NCBI RefSeq assembly: GCF_019645875.1
Contig: NZ_CP081000.1
Span: 2,418,001-2,482,000, forward strand
Length of the DNA stretch: 64,000 nt
Origin: Mycolicibacterium senegalense
GTDB taxonomy: Bacteria > Actinomycetota > Actinomycetes > Mycobacteriales > Mycobacteriaceae
Reading direction: 5' to 3'
Shown: piece after piece, positions 31,096 through 39,976 of the stretch
Layout of the letters: each line of letters opens with the position of its first letter
Position numbering within the stretch: position 1 is the stretch's first letter
Program-made: the position numbers and the translations under genes
Notes under the pieces: model-generated
What the model was told of the DNA's origin: nothing
Databases searched by the model: none
What the model saw: the letters and a program-made list of their open reading frames with translations, nothing else

Positions 31096-31841
31096 CCACG
31101 ACACTTGCCGGTGCGGGTATGCGGCTGGAACTCGATGGAATCACGTTGTCCTACACCGGCGCCCCGGTGATCGAGGATCTGAGCCTCACGGTGGAGCCCG
31201 GTGAGATCCTGGTGCTCACCGGTCCGTCGGGATGCGGCAAGTCGACGGTGCTGCGTGCGCTCACCGGATTGCTGCGCCCCGACGGCGGGCGGGTGCTGGC
31301 CGACGGCGACCCTGTAACCACCACCTCACGTGACCGCGGCATGGTGTTCCAGGACAGTGCGCTGCTGCCGTGGCGCACGGTGCGGTCAAACATCGAACTG
31401 GCCCTGCAGCTGCGGGGCGAACCGAAGGCAGGACGGCGCGAGCGGGCCGACCGCTGGATCGCCGAGGTCGGTCTGTCCGGATTCGGTGACTTCCTTCCGA
31501 AGAATCTGTCCGGCGGTATGCGGCAACGGGTTCAGCTGGCCCGGGGGCTGGCCGGCGCACCTCGCGCGGTCATGATGGACGAGCCGTTCGCTGCGTTGGA
31601 CACCCAGACCCGGGCGGCCATGCAGCGGTTGCTGATCGACACCTGGAAGGCCCACCCGACGACCATCGTGTTCGTCACCCACGACGTCGACGAGGCGCTC
31701 ACGCTCGGAGACCGCGTCGTGGTGCTCGGTCGTGCCGGGCAACCGTTGCGCGCCCTCATCGAGGTGGGCCGGCCCCGAACAGACCATCCCGAACGATCCG
31801 CGCTGCGCGCCGAGATCATTGCCGCCCTGGAGCAACCATGA
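31092..31841 (+). CDS. ABC transporter ATP-binding protein (nitrate/sulfonate/taurine type)
   Basis: A 249-residue ABC ATPase. Walker A is GPSGCGKST (residues 44-52), the Q-loop is [13 protein letters not shown], the signature is LSGGMRQR (139-146), Walker B is [12 protein letters not shown], and the H-loop is [11 protein letters not shown]. The SsuB/TauB/NrtD-type pattern matches its permease and binding protein. Both ends overlap neighbours by ATGA, so the four genes from 28808 to 34525 are one coupled unit. Confidence 0.94.
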   Translation: MTTTLAGAGMRLELDGITLSYTGAPVIEDLSLTVEPGEILVLTGPSGCGKSTVLRALTGLLRPDGGRVLADGDPVTTTSRDRGMVFQDSALLPWRTVRSNIELALQLRGEPKAGRRERADRWIAEVGLSGFGDFLPKNLSGGMRQRVQLARGLAGAPRAVMMDEPFAALDTQTRAAMQRLLIDTWKAHPTTIVFVTHDVDEALTLGDRVVVLGRAGQPLRALIEVGRPRTDHPERSALRAEIIAALEQP

Positions 31842-34525
31842 CCGAGCTGACCGAGATTCCCGATGCCGCCGACGCGATCCGGATCGACTGCGACGTCCTG
31901 GTGATCGGTGGTGGTACCGCGGGCACCATGGCGGCCTTGACCGCCGCCGAGAACGGTGCGCAGGTGCTGCTGCTGGAGAAGGCCCACGTGCGGCACTCCG
32001 GGGCGTTGGCGATGGGGATGGACGGCGTCAACAACGCTGTCATCCCCGGCAAGGCCGAACCTGAGGACTACGTCGCCGAGATCACCCGCGCCAATGACGG
32101 AATCGTCAACCAGCGCACGGTATATCAGACCGCGACCCGAGGCTTCGCCATGGTGCAGCGGCTGGAGCGCTACGGGGTGAAGTTCGAGAAGGACGAGCAT
32201 GGCGAGTACGCGGTGCGGCGGGTGCACCGGTCCGGCTCCTATGTGCTGCCGATGCCAGAGGGCAAGGACGTCAAGAAGGCGCTGTATCGCGTGCTGCGCC
32301 AGAAGTCGATGCGCGAGAAGATCCGCATCGAGAACCGGTTCATGCCGGTGCGCGTGCTGACCCAAGACGGACGGGCGGTGGGTGCGGCCGCATTCAACAC
32401 CCGCACCGGGGAATTCGTCACGGTGGCGGCCAAGGCCGTGATCCTGTCCACCGGGGCGTGCGGGCGCCTGGGCCTTCCGGCATCGGGGTATCTCTACGGC
32501 ACCTATGAGAATCCGACCAATGCCGGCGATGGCTACTCCATGGCTTACCACGCTGGCGCCGAGCTCTCCGGAATCGAGTGCTTCCAGGTCAATCCGCTGA
32601 TCAAGGATTACAACGGCCCGGCGTGTGCCTATGTGGCCAACCCGTTCGGCGGGTATCAGGTCAACGCGTTGGGGGAGCGGTTCGTCGATTCCGACTACTG
32701 GTCGGGCCAGATGATGGCCGAGGTCAAGGAGGAGATCGAATCCGCTCGGGGCCCGATCTACCTGAAGGTCAGCCACCTGCCCGACGAGACCCTGACCACG
32801 CTGGAGAACATCCTGCACACCACCGAACGGCCCACTCGCGGCACGTTCCACGCCAACCGCGGGCATGACTACCGTACCCACGACATCGAGATGCACATCT
32901 CCGAGATCGGTTTGTGCTCGGGACATTCCGCGTCCGGTGTTTGGGTGGACGAACACGCCCGCACCACGGTGCCGGGTCTCTACGCCGCCGGGGACCTGGC
33001 GTGCGTGCCGCACAACTACATGATCGGCGCCTTCGTCTACGGCGATCTCGCCGGTGAGCACGCGGCCTCGACACTGTCGGAAGTGGCCGCACCCGTGGAC
33101 CTTCCCGCCGACCAGGTGGCCGAGGCGCACGAACTCATCTACCGTCCGCTGCGCCACCCCGACGGCCCGCCGCAACCCCAGGTCGAGTTCAAGCTGCGCC
33201 GGTTCGTAAACGACTATGTGGCGCCGCCCAAGACCGCGACCAAGTTGTCCATCGCGGTGCAGACCTTCGAACGGATGGCGGCCGAGGTCGAGGGCATCGG
33301 GGCGCGCACCCCGCACGAGTTGATGCGTGCCGCCGAGGTGTCCTTCATCCGCGACTGCGCGGAGATGGCGGCCCGGTCCTCACTGACCCGCACCGAATCG
33401 CGCTGGGGGCTCTACCACGAACGGGCCGACCTGCCGGAGCGCGACGACACGCAGTGGCGCTACCACCTCAACCTCTACAAGGGCCCAGACGGGGCCATGC
33501 AATTCGTGAAGCGGCCCGTGGCACCGTATTTCGTCGCGGTGCCCGAGTTGGATCACCTCACTTCCCGAGATCCGGTGACCTCCGTCGAACAGCCGCACCT
33601 GCACGGCGGTCGGGCTCCCGCCGCCGAACACTCCCGGGTGCGCCCGGCCGGGGCGGCGCAACCGCCATCACCGCGCATCGCCGCGGTGCTGGCCCTGGAA
33701 GAGCCGTCTCTGGCCGATCTGGGCAGCTACCTGGCCGACCCGGATGCCGGCGTGCGCCGCACCGCCGTCGCCACTCTCGTCGAGCATCTGCCCGATGGCT
33801 ATCAGCCCGCGCTGGTGGCCGCGCTGGCCGACGACGACGCCGGGGTCCGACGTGAAACCGCCGATGCGGTACGTGAACTCGTCGAGGTCTTACCTGACCC
33901 GGGCGCGTTCGTCGACCGGCTGCAATCAACGGATCCGGTGGTCCGGGCCGTGACGGTGTACCTGCTGAGCTCACGGCGCGTCGGCAGCGCCGAGGCCTAT
34001 CGGCTGGCATCGAGCGATGCCGATCACCGGGTACGGATCGAGGCGGTGCGGGCGCTGGTGTCCGTCGACGACCACGGTGGCGTGGCGACGGCCACCACCG
34101 ATGAGAACCGGGAGGTGCGGATCGCCGCCGTGGGCGGCCTGGCGACCTTGCGGGCCGGCGCGGACGCGGTACGCGTGGCTGTGGAGGACCCGGATCCGTT
34201 GGTGCGCGCCGCCGCGTTGGCCGCGCTGGGCGCGGTCGGCTGCACTGCCGACGACGTGGTCAGTGTCGAGAAGGCGTTCACCGAGTCGGCCTGGCAGATT
34301 CGGCAGGGGGCCGCACGGGCGTTGGCCGGGGCGGCGCCAGAGTTGGCGGTGCCCACCCTGTCGCGGGCACTCGATGACCAGCATCTCGATGTCCGCAAGG
34401 CAGCGGTGCTGAGCCTGAGCCGGTGGGCACGCTCGGAGGAGACCGCCCGTCAGGCGCTCACGGTGGCACTGGACGACGGTGACGCCGATGTGCGGGCGTA
34501 TGCCCGTCAGGCCCTCGCGGGTTGA
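31838..34525 (+). CDS. AprA/fumarate-reductase-like FAD flavoprotein with C-terminal HEAT repeats
   Basis: An 895-residue fusion. Residues 1-~590 are a succinate dehydrogenase/fumarate reductase/APS reductase alpha-type flavoprotein: FAD motif DVLVIGGGTAGTMAALTAAE near residue 19, GEAR-like AKAVILSTGACG, GVWVDEHARTTVPGLYAAGD and FVYGDLAG. The ending ESRWGLYHERADLPERDD is typical of the capping helix region. After a Pro/Ala linker, residues ~611-895 are about eight HEAT-like repeats (e.g. LADPDAGVRRTAVATLVEHL, VEDPDPLVRAAALAALGAVG). Paired with the AprB-like ferredoxin, it probably oxidises or reduces the imported solute. APS reductase activity itself is not established. Confidence 0.87.
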   Translation: MTELTEIPDAADAIRIDCDVLVIGGGTAGTMAALTAAENGAQVLLLEKAHVRHSGALAMGMDGVNNAVIPGKAEPEDYVAEITRANDGIVNQRTVYQTATRGFAMVQRLERYGVKFEKDEHGEYAVRRVHRSGSYVLPMPEGKDVKKALYRVLRQKSMREKIRIENRFMPVRVLTQDGRAVGAAAFNTRTGEFVTVAAKAVILSTGACGRLGLPASGYLYGTYENPTNAGDGYSMAYHAGAELSGIECFQVNPLIKDYNGPACAYVANPFGGYQVNALGERFVDSDYWSGQMMAEVKEEIESARGPIYLKVSHLPDETLTTLENILHTTERPTRGTFHANRGHDYRTHDIEMHISEIGLCSGHSASGVWVDEHARTTVPGLYAAGDLACVPHNYMIGAFVYGDLAGEHAASTLSEVAAPVDLPADQVAEAHELIYRPLRHPDGPPQPQVEFKLRRFVNDYVAPPKTATKLSIAVQTFERMAAEVEGIGARTPHELMRAAEVSFIRDCAEMAARSSLTRTESRWGLYHERADLPERDDTQWRYHLNLYKGPDGAMQFVKRPVAPYFVAVPELDHLTSRDPVTSVEQPHLHGGRAPAAEHSRVRPAGAAQPPSPRIAAVLALEEPSLADLGSYLADPDAGVRRTAVATLVEHLPDGYQPALVAALADDDAGVRRETADAVRELVEVLPDPGAFVDRLQSTDPVVRAVTVYLLSSRRVGSAEAYRLASSDADHRVRIEAVRALVSVDDHGGVATATTDENREVRIAAVGGLATLRAGADAVRVAVEDPDPLVRAAALAALGAVGCTADDVVSVEKAFTESAWQIRQGAARALAGAAPELAVPTLSRALDDQHLDVRKAAVLSLSRWARSEETARQALTVALDDGDADVRAYARQALAG

Positions 34526-34543
34526 GCAGCTCCGTCGAAGTTC

Positions 34544-34564
34544 GTCGTTACCACTGCTAACGAC
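34544..34564. repeat. 7-bp inverted repeat between flavoprotein and LuxR-type gene
   Basis: GTCGTTA (34544-34550) and TAACGAC (34558-34564) with a 7-nt spacer lie 25 bp before the LuxR-type regulator start. It may be an operator for that gene or a weak terminator for the operon upstream. Confidence 0.4.
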
Positions 34565-34588
34565 CGGGCCGCGGCCTAATCTCGATGC

Positions 34589-37195
34589 GTGCGACTCGTC
34601 TGGCCGCTGACGGGGAGGTTGGAGGAGACCCGGCTGATCGAAGCCGCGCTGGTCTCCACCGAACTGTCCGGGATCGTGATTCATGGGACCGCCGGCGTCG
34701 GCAAGAGCCGCATCGCCCGCGAAGCGCTCTCGGCAGCGGGTGCCAACGGTCACGGAACTCGCTGGGCGGTGGGAACCTCAGTGGCCCGAACGCTTCCGTT
34801 GGGGACGTTCGCGCGATGGGTGGGGACATCCGATGCTGAGAGCGCGGCCCTGGTCGGGCGAGTGATCGAGGGCCTGACGTCCACTTCCGAGGGCCGGCCG
34901 GTGGTGGTCGGTGTCGATGACGCGCACCTGCTCGACGACTTGTCGGGTTTCGTGTTGCAGCAGATCGTGCAGCGGCGTGCCGCGAAACTTGTGCTGACGG
35001 TGCGAACCGGTACCTCGTTGCCGGACTCGGTGCGCACCGCATGCGACCGCGGCCGCTTCGAGCGTCTGGACCTGCAGCCGCTGTCCCGCGACGAATCGAC
35101 CCAGTTGCTGACCGCCGCGCTCGGTGGACCCCTCGATACCGAAGCGGCGCAGCGGTTGTGGCGGCTCACCCGCGGCAATGTGCTCTACCTACGCAACATC
35201 GTCGAACAGGAGGTCACTCAGGGCCGGCTGGCGCGTCGGGACGGCTGTTGGCGGTGGAGCGGAGACCCGGTGATGCCGCCCGGTTTGGTCGAGCTGATCG
35301 AAACGAGGATCGGTGCGTTGCCGCCGGCTGTCAGTGAAGTCGTCGATGTCCTGGCGGTGGCCGAGCCGATCCAGCTGGAGCGGCTCACCGCGATCACCGA
35401 TGCCGATTCGGTCGCTTCAGCCGAAGCGCGGGGGCTCATCACCATCGATACCGCCGACGGTGAGGTTCGTATCGCCCACCCGCTGTACGCAGAGGTGCGA
35501 CGCAACCGCGCTCCCGGTTCCCGCCTGCGGCGACTGCGAGGGTTGGTGGCCACTGCCCTCGCGGACCGGGAGGACCGGGACTCCATGCGGGTGGTGGTCC
35601 GGCGCGCCACGCTGATGCTCGATTCGGATCTGCCGCCCGACCCCGAGTTGTTGACCCGTGCCGCGCAGGGCGCGGTGTGGCTGTCCGATCTGGCTCTGGC
35701 CGACCGGCTGGCGCAGGGGGCGATCACGGCCGGTGCCGACACCGAAGCGAATTTCATTCGCGCCCACGCGTTGTCGTGGCTCAGCCGAGGTGACGAATCG
35801 GACGCTGTGCTCGCCGCCATCGAGCCCGGCGACCTCACCGACGACGGGCGAGCCCGGCTGGCGTTCTTGCGCGCCTCCAACCTGATCTGGTCACTTGCCG
35901 ATCCGGCGGGTGCCAAGCGGCACATCGATGAGGCGGCGGCGGCCATCCCCGCAGCCTCCCGGGCCGCGATCGACGCGTTCTACACCGTGTACTGGGCGGC
36001 GATGGGTGAACCCGAACGGGCCGTGGCTGCGTCCAGCGCTTTGAACCTGGACGCCCTGCCCGCCATCGTCGGGGCGGTCACCGCTTGGGCTGTGGTCGTG
36101 GCGTGCGGCGATGCCGGGCGCCCCGATGAGGCGGTGGCGGCGGCCAGAACGGGGTACCGCATCACCGATCGTTCCTTCGATGCCGCACACATGCGGTTCG
36201 TGATCGCCGACGCCCACATCGGCGCGCTGCTGCTGGCCGGTCGGATCAGCGAAGCACGCGAGGAAGCCGAGCGGCTGAGCCGACAGGCCACCGAGTTGCC
36301 CGGTGCGGCTCAGCTGTTCGGAGCCGCGCTGGCCGGTCGCGCCGCCGCGGGAGCCGGTGCCCTCGGCGCCGCGGCTGAGCTGTTGGACCCGGTGGTCGAG
36401 ATGATGCGGGCGGCGGGGGAGACCAACGGGTTCGGCTACCGCTTTCAGCTTCCCCGGGTCACGACGCTGGCCATCCGCGGTCTGGCCGACGACGCCGCGC
36501 TGGCCCAACTCGACGAATACCGCCATGCCAGCTGGCGCTATCTCGCCTACGAACACACTCTGGTGCGGTCGTGGGCGGCAGCCACCCAGGGTGCGGTATC
36601 GGAGGCCGTCGAAATCGCGCTTTCGGCGGCAGAGGCCGCCGGCGCCGAGGGGCAATTGGCGGCCGAGGCATGGTGCCTGCAGATCGCGGCGCAATTCGGC
36701 GACCATTCGCGCACCCACCGGCTCGAAGAATTGACCGGGCTGGTCGAGGGGCCTCGGGTGGGTGTCGCCGCCGCACTGTCCCGAGCCCTTTTGCGCGATG
36801 ACGGAGATGGATTAGCCGCGGCATCAACCGAATTCGAGACGATCGGCGATCTGGTAGCGGCGGCCGACGCGGCGGGGCTGGCCGCCGCGGCGTATCGTCG
36901 CAAAGCCATGCGCGGTTCTGCGATGGCCTCGGCCGCCCGCGCCACGGAGCTGGCGCAGGCCTGCGGCGGTTCGGTGACCCCCGCCGTGCTCGCCGCCGCC
37001 GAACGGCTGCCCTTGACCGACCGGGAACGGGAGATCGCGATGCTGATCAGCGCGGGGTTGTCGAGCCGGGCGATCGCCGATCGGTTGCATCTGTCGGTCC
37101 GCACGGTAGAGGGCCACATCTATCGCGCCATGGCGAAAACCGGGGTTTCCACCCGGGCCGGGCTGATCGCCCTGCTGCCGCGACGGCAGCGCTGA
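34589..37195 (+). CDS. Large LuxR-family ATPase regulator (LAL type)
   Basis: An 868-residue regulator. The N-terminal AAA-type ATPase has Walker A GTAGVGKSR (residues 33-41) and a likely Walker B VVVGVDDAHLLDD. The middle is TPR-like helical sequence rich in Ala/Leu. The C-terminus (residues ~805-866) is a LuxR helix-turn-helix: LTDREREIAMLISAGLSSRAIADRLHLSVRTVEGHI. The start is GTG 34589. The gene is 63 bp downstream of the flavoprotein, so it may regulate that operon, the catabolic genes further on, or distant targets. Confidence 0.92.
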   Translation: MRLVWPLTGRLEETRLIEAALVSTELSGIVIHGTAGVGKSRIAREALSAAGANGHGTRWAVGTSVARTLPLGTFARWVGTSDAESAALVGRVIEGLTSTSEGRPVVVGVDDAHLLDDLSGFVLQQIVQRRAAKLVLTVRTGTSLPDSVRTACDRGRFERLDLQPLSRDESTQLLTAALGGPLDTEAAQRLWRLTRGNVLYLRNIVEQEVTQGRLARRDGCWRWSGDPVMPPGLVELIETRIGALPPAVSEVVDVLAVAEPIQLERLTAITDADSVASAEARGLITIDTADGEVRIAHPLYAEVRRNRAPGSRLRRLRGLVATALADREDRDSMRVVVRRATLMLDSDLPPDPELLTRAAQGAVWLSDLALADRLAQGAITAGADTEANFIRAHALSWLSRGDESDAVLAAIEPGDLTDDGRARLAFLRASNLIWSLADPAGAKRHIDEAAAAIPAASRAAIDAFYTVYWAAMGEPERAVAASSALNLDALPAIVGAVTAWAVVVACGDAGRPDEAVAAARTGYRITDRSFDAAHMRFVIADAHIGALLLAGRISEAREEAERLSRQATELPGAAQLFGAALAGRAAAGAGALGAAAELLDPVVEMMRAAGETNGFGYRFQLPRVTTLAIRGLADDAALAQLDEYRHASWRYLAYEHTLVRSWAAATQGAVSEAVEIALSAAEAAGAEGQLAAEAWCLQIAAQFGDHSRTHRLEELTGLVEGPRVGVAAALSRALLRDDGDGLAAASTEFETIGDLVAAADAAGLAAAAYRRKAMRGSAMASAARATELAQACGGSVTPAVLAAAERLPLTDREREIAMLISAGLSSRAIADRLHLSVRTVEGHIYRAMAKTGVSTRAGLIALLPRRQR

Positions 37196-37250
37196 TTCGA
37201 GTATCCGGTTACTCGCTCCCGTTCATCCGCAGCGACGCATTCTGGAGCGC

Positions 37251-37514
37251 ATGGCCGACGAGGGCGCGATACGCGAGCAGGCGCTGCGGGCACTGCCGCT
37301 GCCCTACTCGCTGGCGTTGCGGCTGCGCGATGCCGGCGTCGCACCTGAGGTGGTGTGCGAGTACCTGAGCGTGGAGGAGTCGGCACTGGACGGTTTCTAC
37401 CGGATCGCCGAGGCCAAACTGGCCGCGGCATCGGTGCCCCGGACGGGGCCCAGCGCGGCCCTCAGCGTGCCGGCAGCGGATAGTCCGGGAGGTCGACAGC
37501 GTCGGCGGTTGTGA
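37251..37514 (+). CDS. Small conserved protein, function unknown
   Basis: An 87-residue protein with a helical core LRALPLPYSLALRLRDAGVAPEVVCEYLSVEESALDGFYRIAEAKL. The pattern of a helix-turn-helix followed by an amphipathic helix (sigma-region-4-like) suggests a DNA-binding or anti-repressor role, but this is only a resemblance. The ATG at 37251 follows TGGAGCGC. The last 53 bp overlap the 3' end of the convergent FAD monooxygenase, and the residues encoded there are low complexity. It lies 55 bp after the LuxR-type gene and may be co-transcribed. Confidence 0.65.
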   Translation: MADEGAIREQALRALPLPYSLALRLRDAGVAPEVVCEYLSVEESALDGFYRIAEAKLAAASVPRTGPSAALSVPAADSPGGRQRRRL

Positions 37515-38676
37515 ACCACTTGCGCTCGGCGAAGCCGCGGAAGGGCCGGCGCTGCATCCACTTCATCACCTGAGCGGTCATTGCGACATCGCTGGACGAC
37601 TTGGGGAGGTAGCCGTCGACGCCCTGGGGCAGTGCCTGGCACCGGTCGATGTACGGCCGCATCACTGCCTCGTACCTCATCAGGGCGTCCGGAATATGCT
37701 CGGAGTCAAAGGACTCGGCCGTTCCAAGTTCGCCGGCCAGCACATAGGCGCCGACCAGCGCGAGGCTGGTGCCCATGCCCGACAGCGGTGAGGCACAGTA
37801 GCCGGCATCGCCGACCAGCGTCACCCGGCCGTTCGAGATAGTCGGCATGTGGACCTGCAGGAAGGCATCGAAGTAGAAGTCGTCAGCCTCTACGGCTGCT
37901 GCCAGTAGCTCCGCGCAATGCCAGCCCGCGCCGTCGAAATGTGTTGCCAGCAGGGCCCGTTGCTGGTCGGGATCCCGGCGGTCGAACGACAGGGGGCCGG
38001 ACCGAAACGCCAAGCCCGCCTTGCACAGTGCCGGCTCGTGTGCGGGGCGCATCGACGCGTTGAGTCCGGGCTCCTGGTACATCAGATACCACCCGTCGAG
38101 TCCGGCGGTGTCCGGGGCGGTGAACCAGGCGTTGTAGCCACCGAGCGGTTTGACGAATTGTTCCTCGGGGCCGAATGCGAGCCGTCGGACCGCGGAGTGC
38201 GGTCCGTCGGCGCCCACCACCAGATCCGCGGTCACCGTCGTGCCGTCGCTCAACGTCGCCTCGACGCCATCACCGGTTTGGCGAAGTGCGGTGATGCGGG
38301 TGTCGAACCGGTATTCGGCTCGTGCCCTTGTGTATTCGTAGAGTGTGGCCACCAAATCGCCACGCAGGATCTCCAGTTTGGACACCACGCCGTTGCCGTG
38401 GAACGCCGTCACCGGCATCTCGGCGCGGCGAGTGCCGTCCGCTCGGACCCACGCGATGCCCTTCTGGCCGATCAACCGGCGCCGCAGTTCATCCATGAGA
38501 CCCATCCGCGTCACCACGTGGCGACCGGCGCCACGCAGATCGACAGTCTGGCCGCCGGGGCGGATTCCGGGCGCGGATTCCACCACGACCACGCGGTACC
38601 CATAGTCGCTCAACCAATGGGCCAATGCGGGGCCGGCGATCCCGGCGCCGCTGACAAGAACGGTGGGCTGCGTCAT
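37462..38676 (-). CDS. FAD-dependent aromatic-hydroxylase-type monooxygenase
   Basis: A 404-residue class A flavoprotein monooxygenase. It has the N-terminal FAD motif VLVSGAGIAGPALAHWL (residues 6-22), the DG motif LVVGADGPHSAVRR, and the second FAD motif GRVTLVGDAGYCASPLSGMGTSLALVGAYVLAGEL. Enzymes of this class hydroxylate aromatics or modify antibiotics such as tetracycline; the substrate here cannot be told. The start is ATG 38676. A serine hydrolase and an AraC regulator follow on the same strand. Confidence 0.9.
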   Translation of the reverse strand: MTQPTVLVSGAGIAGPALAHWLSDYGYRVVVVESAPGIRPGGQTVDLRGAGRHVVTRMGLMDELRRRLIGQKGIAWVRADGTRRAEMPVTAFHGNGVVSKLEILRGDLVATLYEYTRARAEYRFDTRITALRQTGDGVEATLSDGTTVTADLVVGADGPHSAVRRLAFGPEEQFVKPLGGYNAWFTAPDTAGLDGWYLMYQEPGLNASMRPAHEPALCKAGLAFRSGPLSFDRRDPDQQRALLATHFDGAGWHCAELLAAAVEADDFYFDAFLQVHMPTISNGRVTLVGDAGYCASPLSGMGTSLALVGAYVLAGELGTAESFDSEHIPDALMRYEAVMRPYIDRCQALPQGVDGYLPKSSSDVAMTAQVMKWMQRRPFRGFAERKWFTTADAVDLPDYPLPAR

Positions 38677-38724
38677 GCGCCACAGCGTATGCGTGGCGGC
38701 TGTGGGCCCGAGCCGATCAGCAGC

Positions 38725-39927
38725 TCAGAGATCGAGTGCCTGGTACGTACGGCGGACGAATCGGGGTTGTGCCGTCTGCAGTTTCGCCAGTGAGGTGTTG
38801 CCGCTGATGGCTGCGGCGTCTACGCCCAGGTTCGGGTGGTTCTGGATCAGGTAGATCAGGATCAGGTCTGCCGAGGGGTCGGCCTGCCACCAGGTGCCGT
38901 AGGCGCCGGGCCAGCTGAAGGTGCCCAGCCCGCCCGGGCCGAACAATTGTCGTGATTTCGCCGGATCGGTCACCACGGACAGGTTCAGGCCGAACCCCCG
39001 GCCGACCCAGAACGGTGCGCCGAGGAAGGGGTACTGCTTCTGTTCGGGGGTGAGCCGGTCGGTGCGCATCAACTGCACCGATTGTTCGGAAAGCACGCGG
39101 ACGCCGTCGACGCTGCCGCCGCCCAACAACATTCGGGCGAACTGCAGGTAGTCATCTGCCGTGGAGAACAATCCCGCCCCGCCCGTGCAGAACGGCGGAT
39201 CGGTGATGGGCGCCGGCCCCATCACGTCGTGGGTCAGCTTGTTGTCGGGAGTCAGCTGGTACATCGTGGCCGCCCGGCGCCGGCCGGCCGCATCCACCGA
39301 GAACCCGGTGTCGGCCATGCCCAGCGGCTCGAAGATCCGCTCGGCCAGAACTGTCGTCAGCGGCTTGCCTTCGATGCGGGACAACGCGATGCCCAGCACG
39401 TCGGTGGAGTGGCTGTAGGTCAGCCTCTCGCCGGGCTGGTGGGCCAGCGGCAGTGCGGCCACCTCGGCCAGCCAGCGGTCTTGATCCTGGCGCAAGGACA
39501 GCTTGCCGTACGCCGACGCCAGCGGACCCAGCACGGAGAACACGTACGCCAGCCCGCTGCGGTGGGTCATCAGGTCATCGAAGGTGATGGGCCGCCGTGC
39601 CGGTTCCGTGCGGTCGAGCGGTCCGCGGGCCTCACGCAGTACCCGCATGTCGGCCAGTTCCGGCAGCCACTTGGCCACCGGCTCGTTGAGCGCGAACTTG
39701 CCCTCCTCGACCAGCGCCATCGCCGCCGCCACGGTGACCGGCTTTGTCATGGAGGCGATCCGGAAAATGGTGTCCCGCTGCATCGGCAAGCCGGCGTCGA
39801 CATCACGGTGGCCCAGGGTGTTGACCTGGAGCGCCTTGCCCGCCTGCCACACCAGGGTGACCGCACCGGCCAGCAGACCGGCGTCGATCGCCTCACGGAT
39901 GGACGTCTGATTGCCGTCGAGGTTCAT
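38725..39927 (-). CDS. Beta-lactamase-family serine hydrolase (class C / esterase-like)
   Basis: A 400-residue protein with the catalytic S59-M-T-K62 motif (FRIASMTKPV) and the YSH motif in GERLTYSHSTDVLG. The class C lactamase/EstB-type fold continues with FSTADDYLQFARMLL and GTFSWPGAYGTWWQADP. No signal peptide is seen, unlike the lipoprotein homologue at 8199, so it is likely a cytoplasmic esterase or hydrolase. The start is ATG 39927 on the minus strand, and 49 bp separate it from the AraC-family gene. It may take part in the ester-forming pathway encoded at 41255-46407. Confidence 0.87.
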   Translation of the reverse strand: MNLDGNQTSIREAIDAGLLAGAVTLVWQAGKALQVNTLGHRDVDAGLPMQRDTIFRIASMTKPVTVAAAMALVEEGKFALNEPVAKWLPELADMRVLREARGPLDRTEPARRPITFDDLMTHRSGLAYVFSVLGPLASAYGKLSLRQDQDRWLAEVAALPLAHQPGERLTYSHSTDVLGIALSRIEGKPLTTVLAERIFEPLGMADTGFSVDAAGRRRAATMYQLTPDNKLTHDVMGPAPITDPPFCTGGAGLFSTADDYLQFARMLLGGGSVDGVRVLSEQSVQLMRTDRLTPEQKQYPFLGAPFWVGRGFGLNLSVVTDPAKSRQLFGPGGLGTFSWPGAYGTWWQADPSADLILIYLIQNHPNLGVDAAAISGNTSLAKLQTAQPRFVRRTYQALDL

Positions 39928-39976
39928 CCAACCCAGCCTATCCAGCGGTGGCGCCCGGACCGGCGCTACCCCGGTC

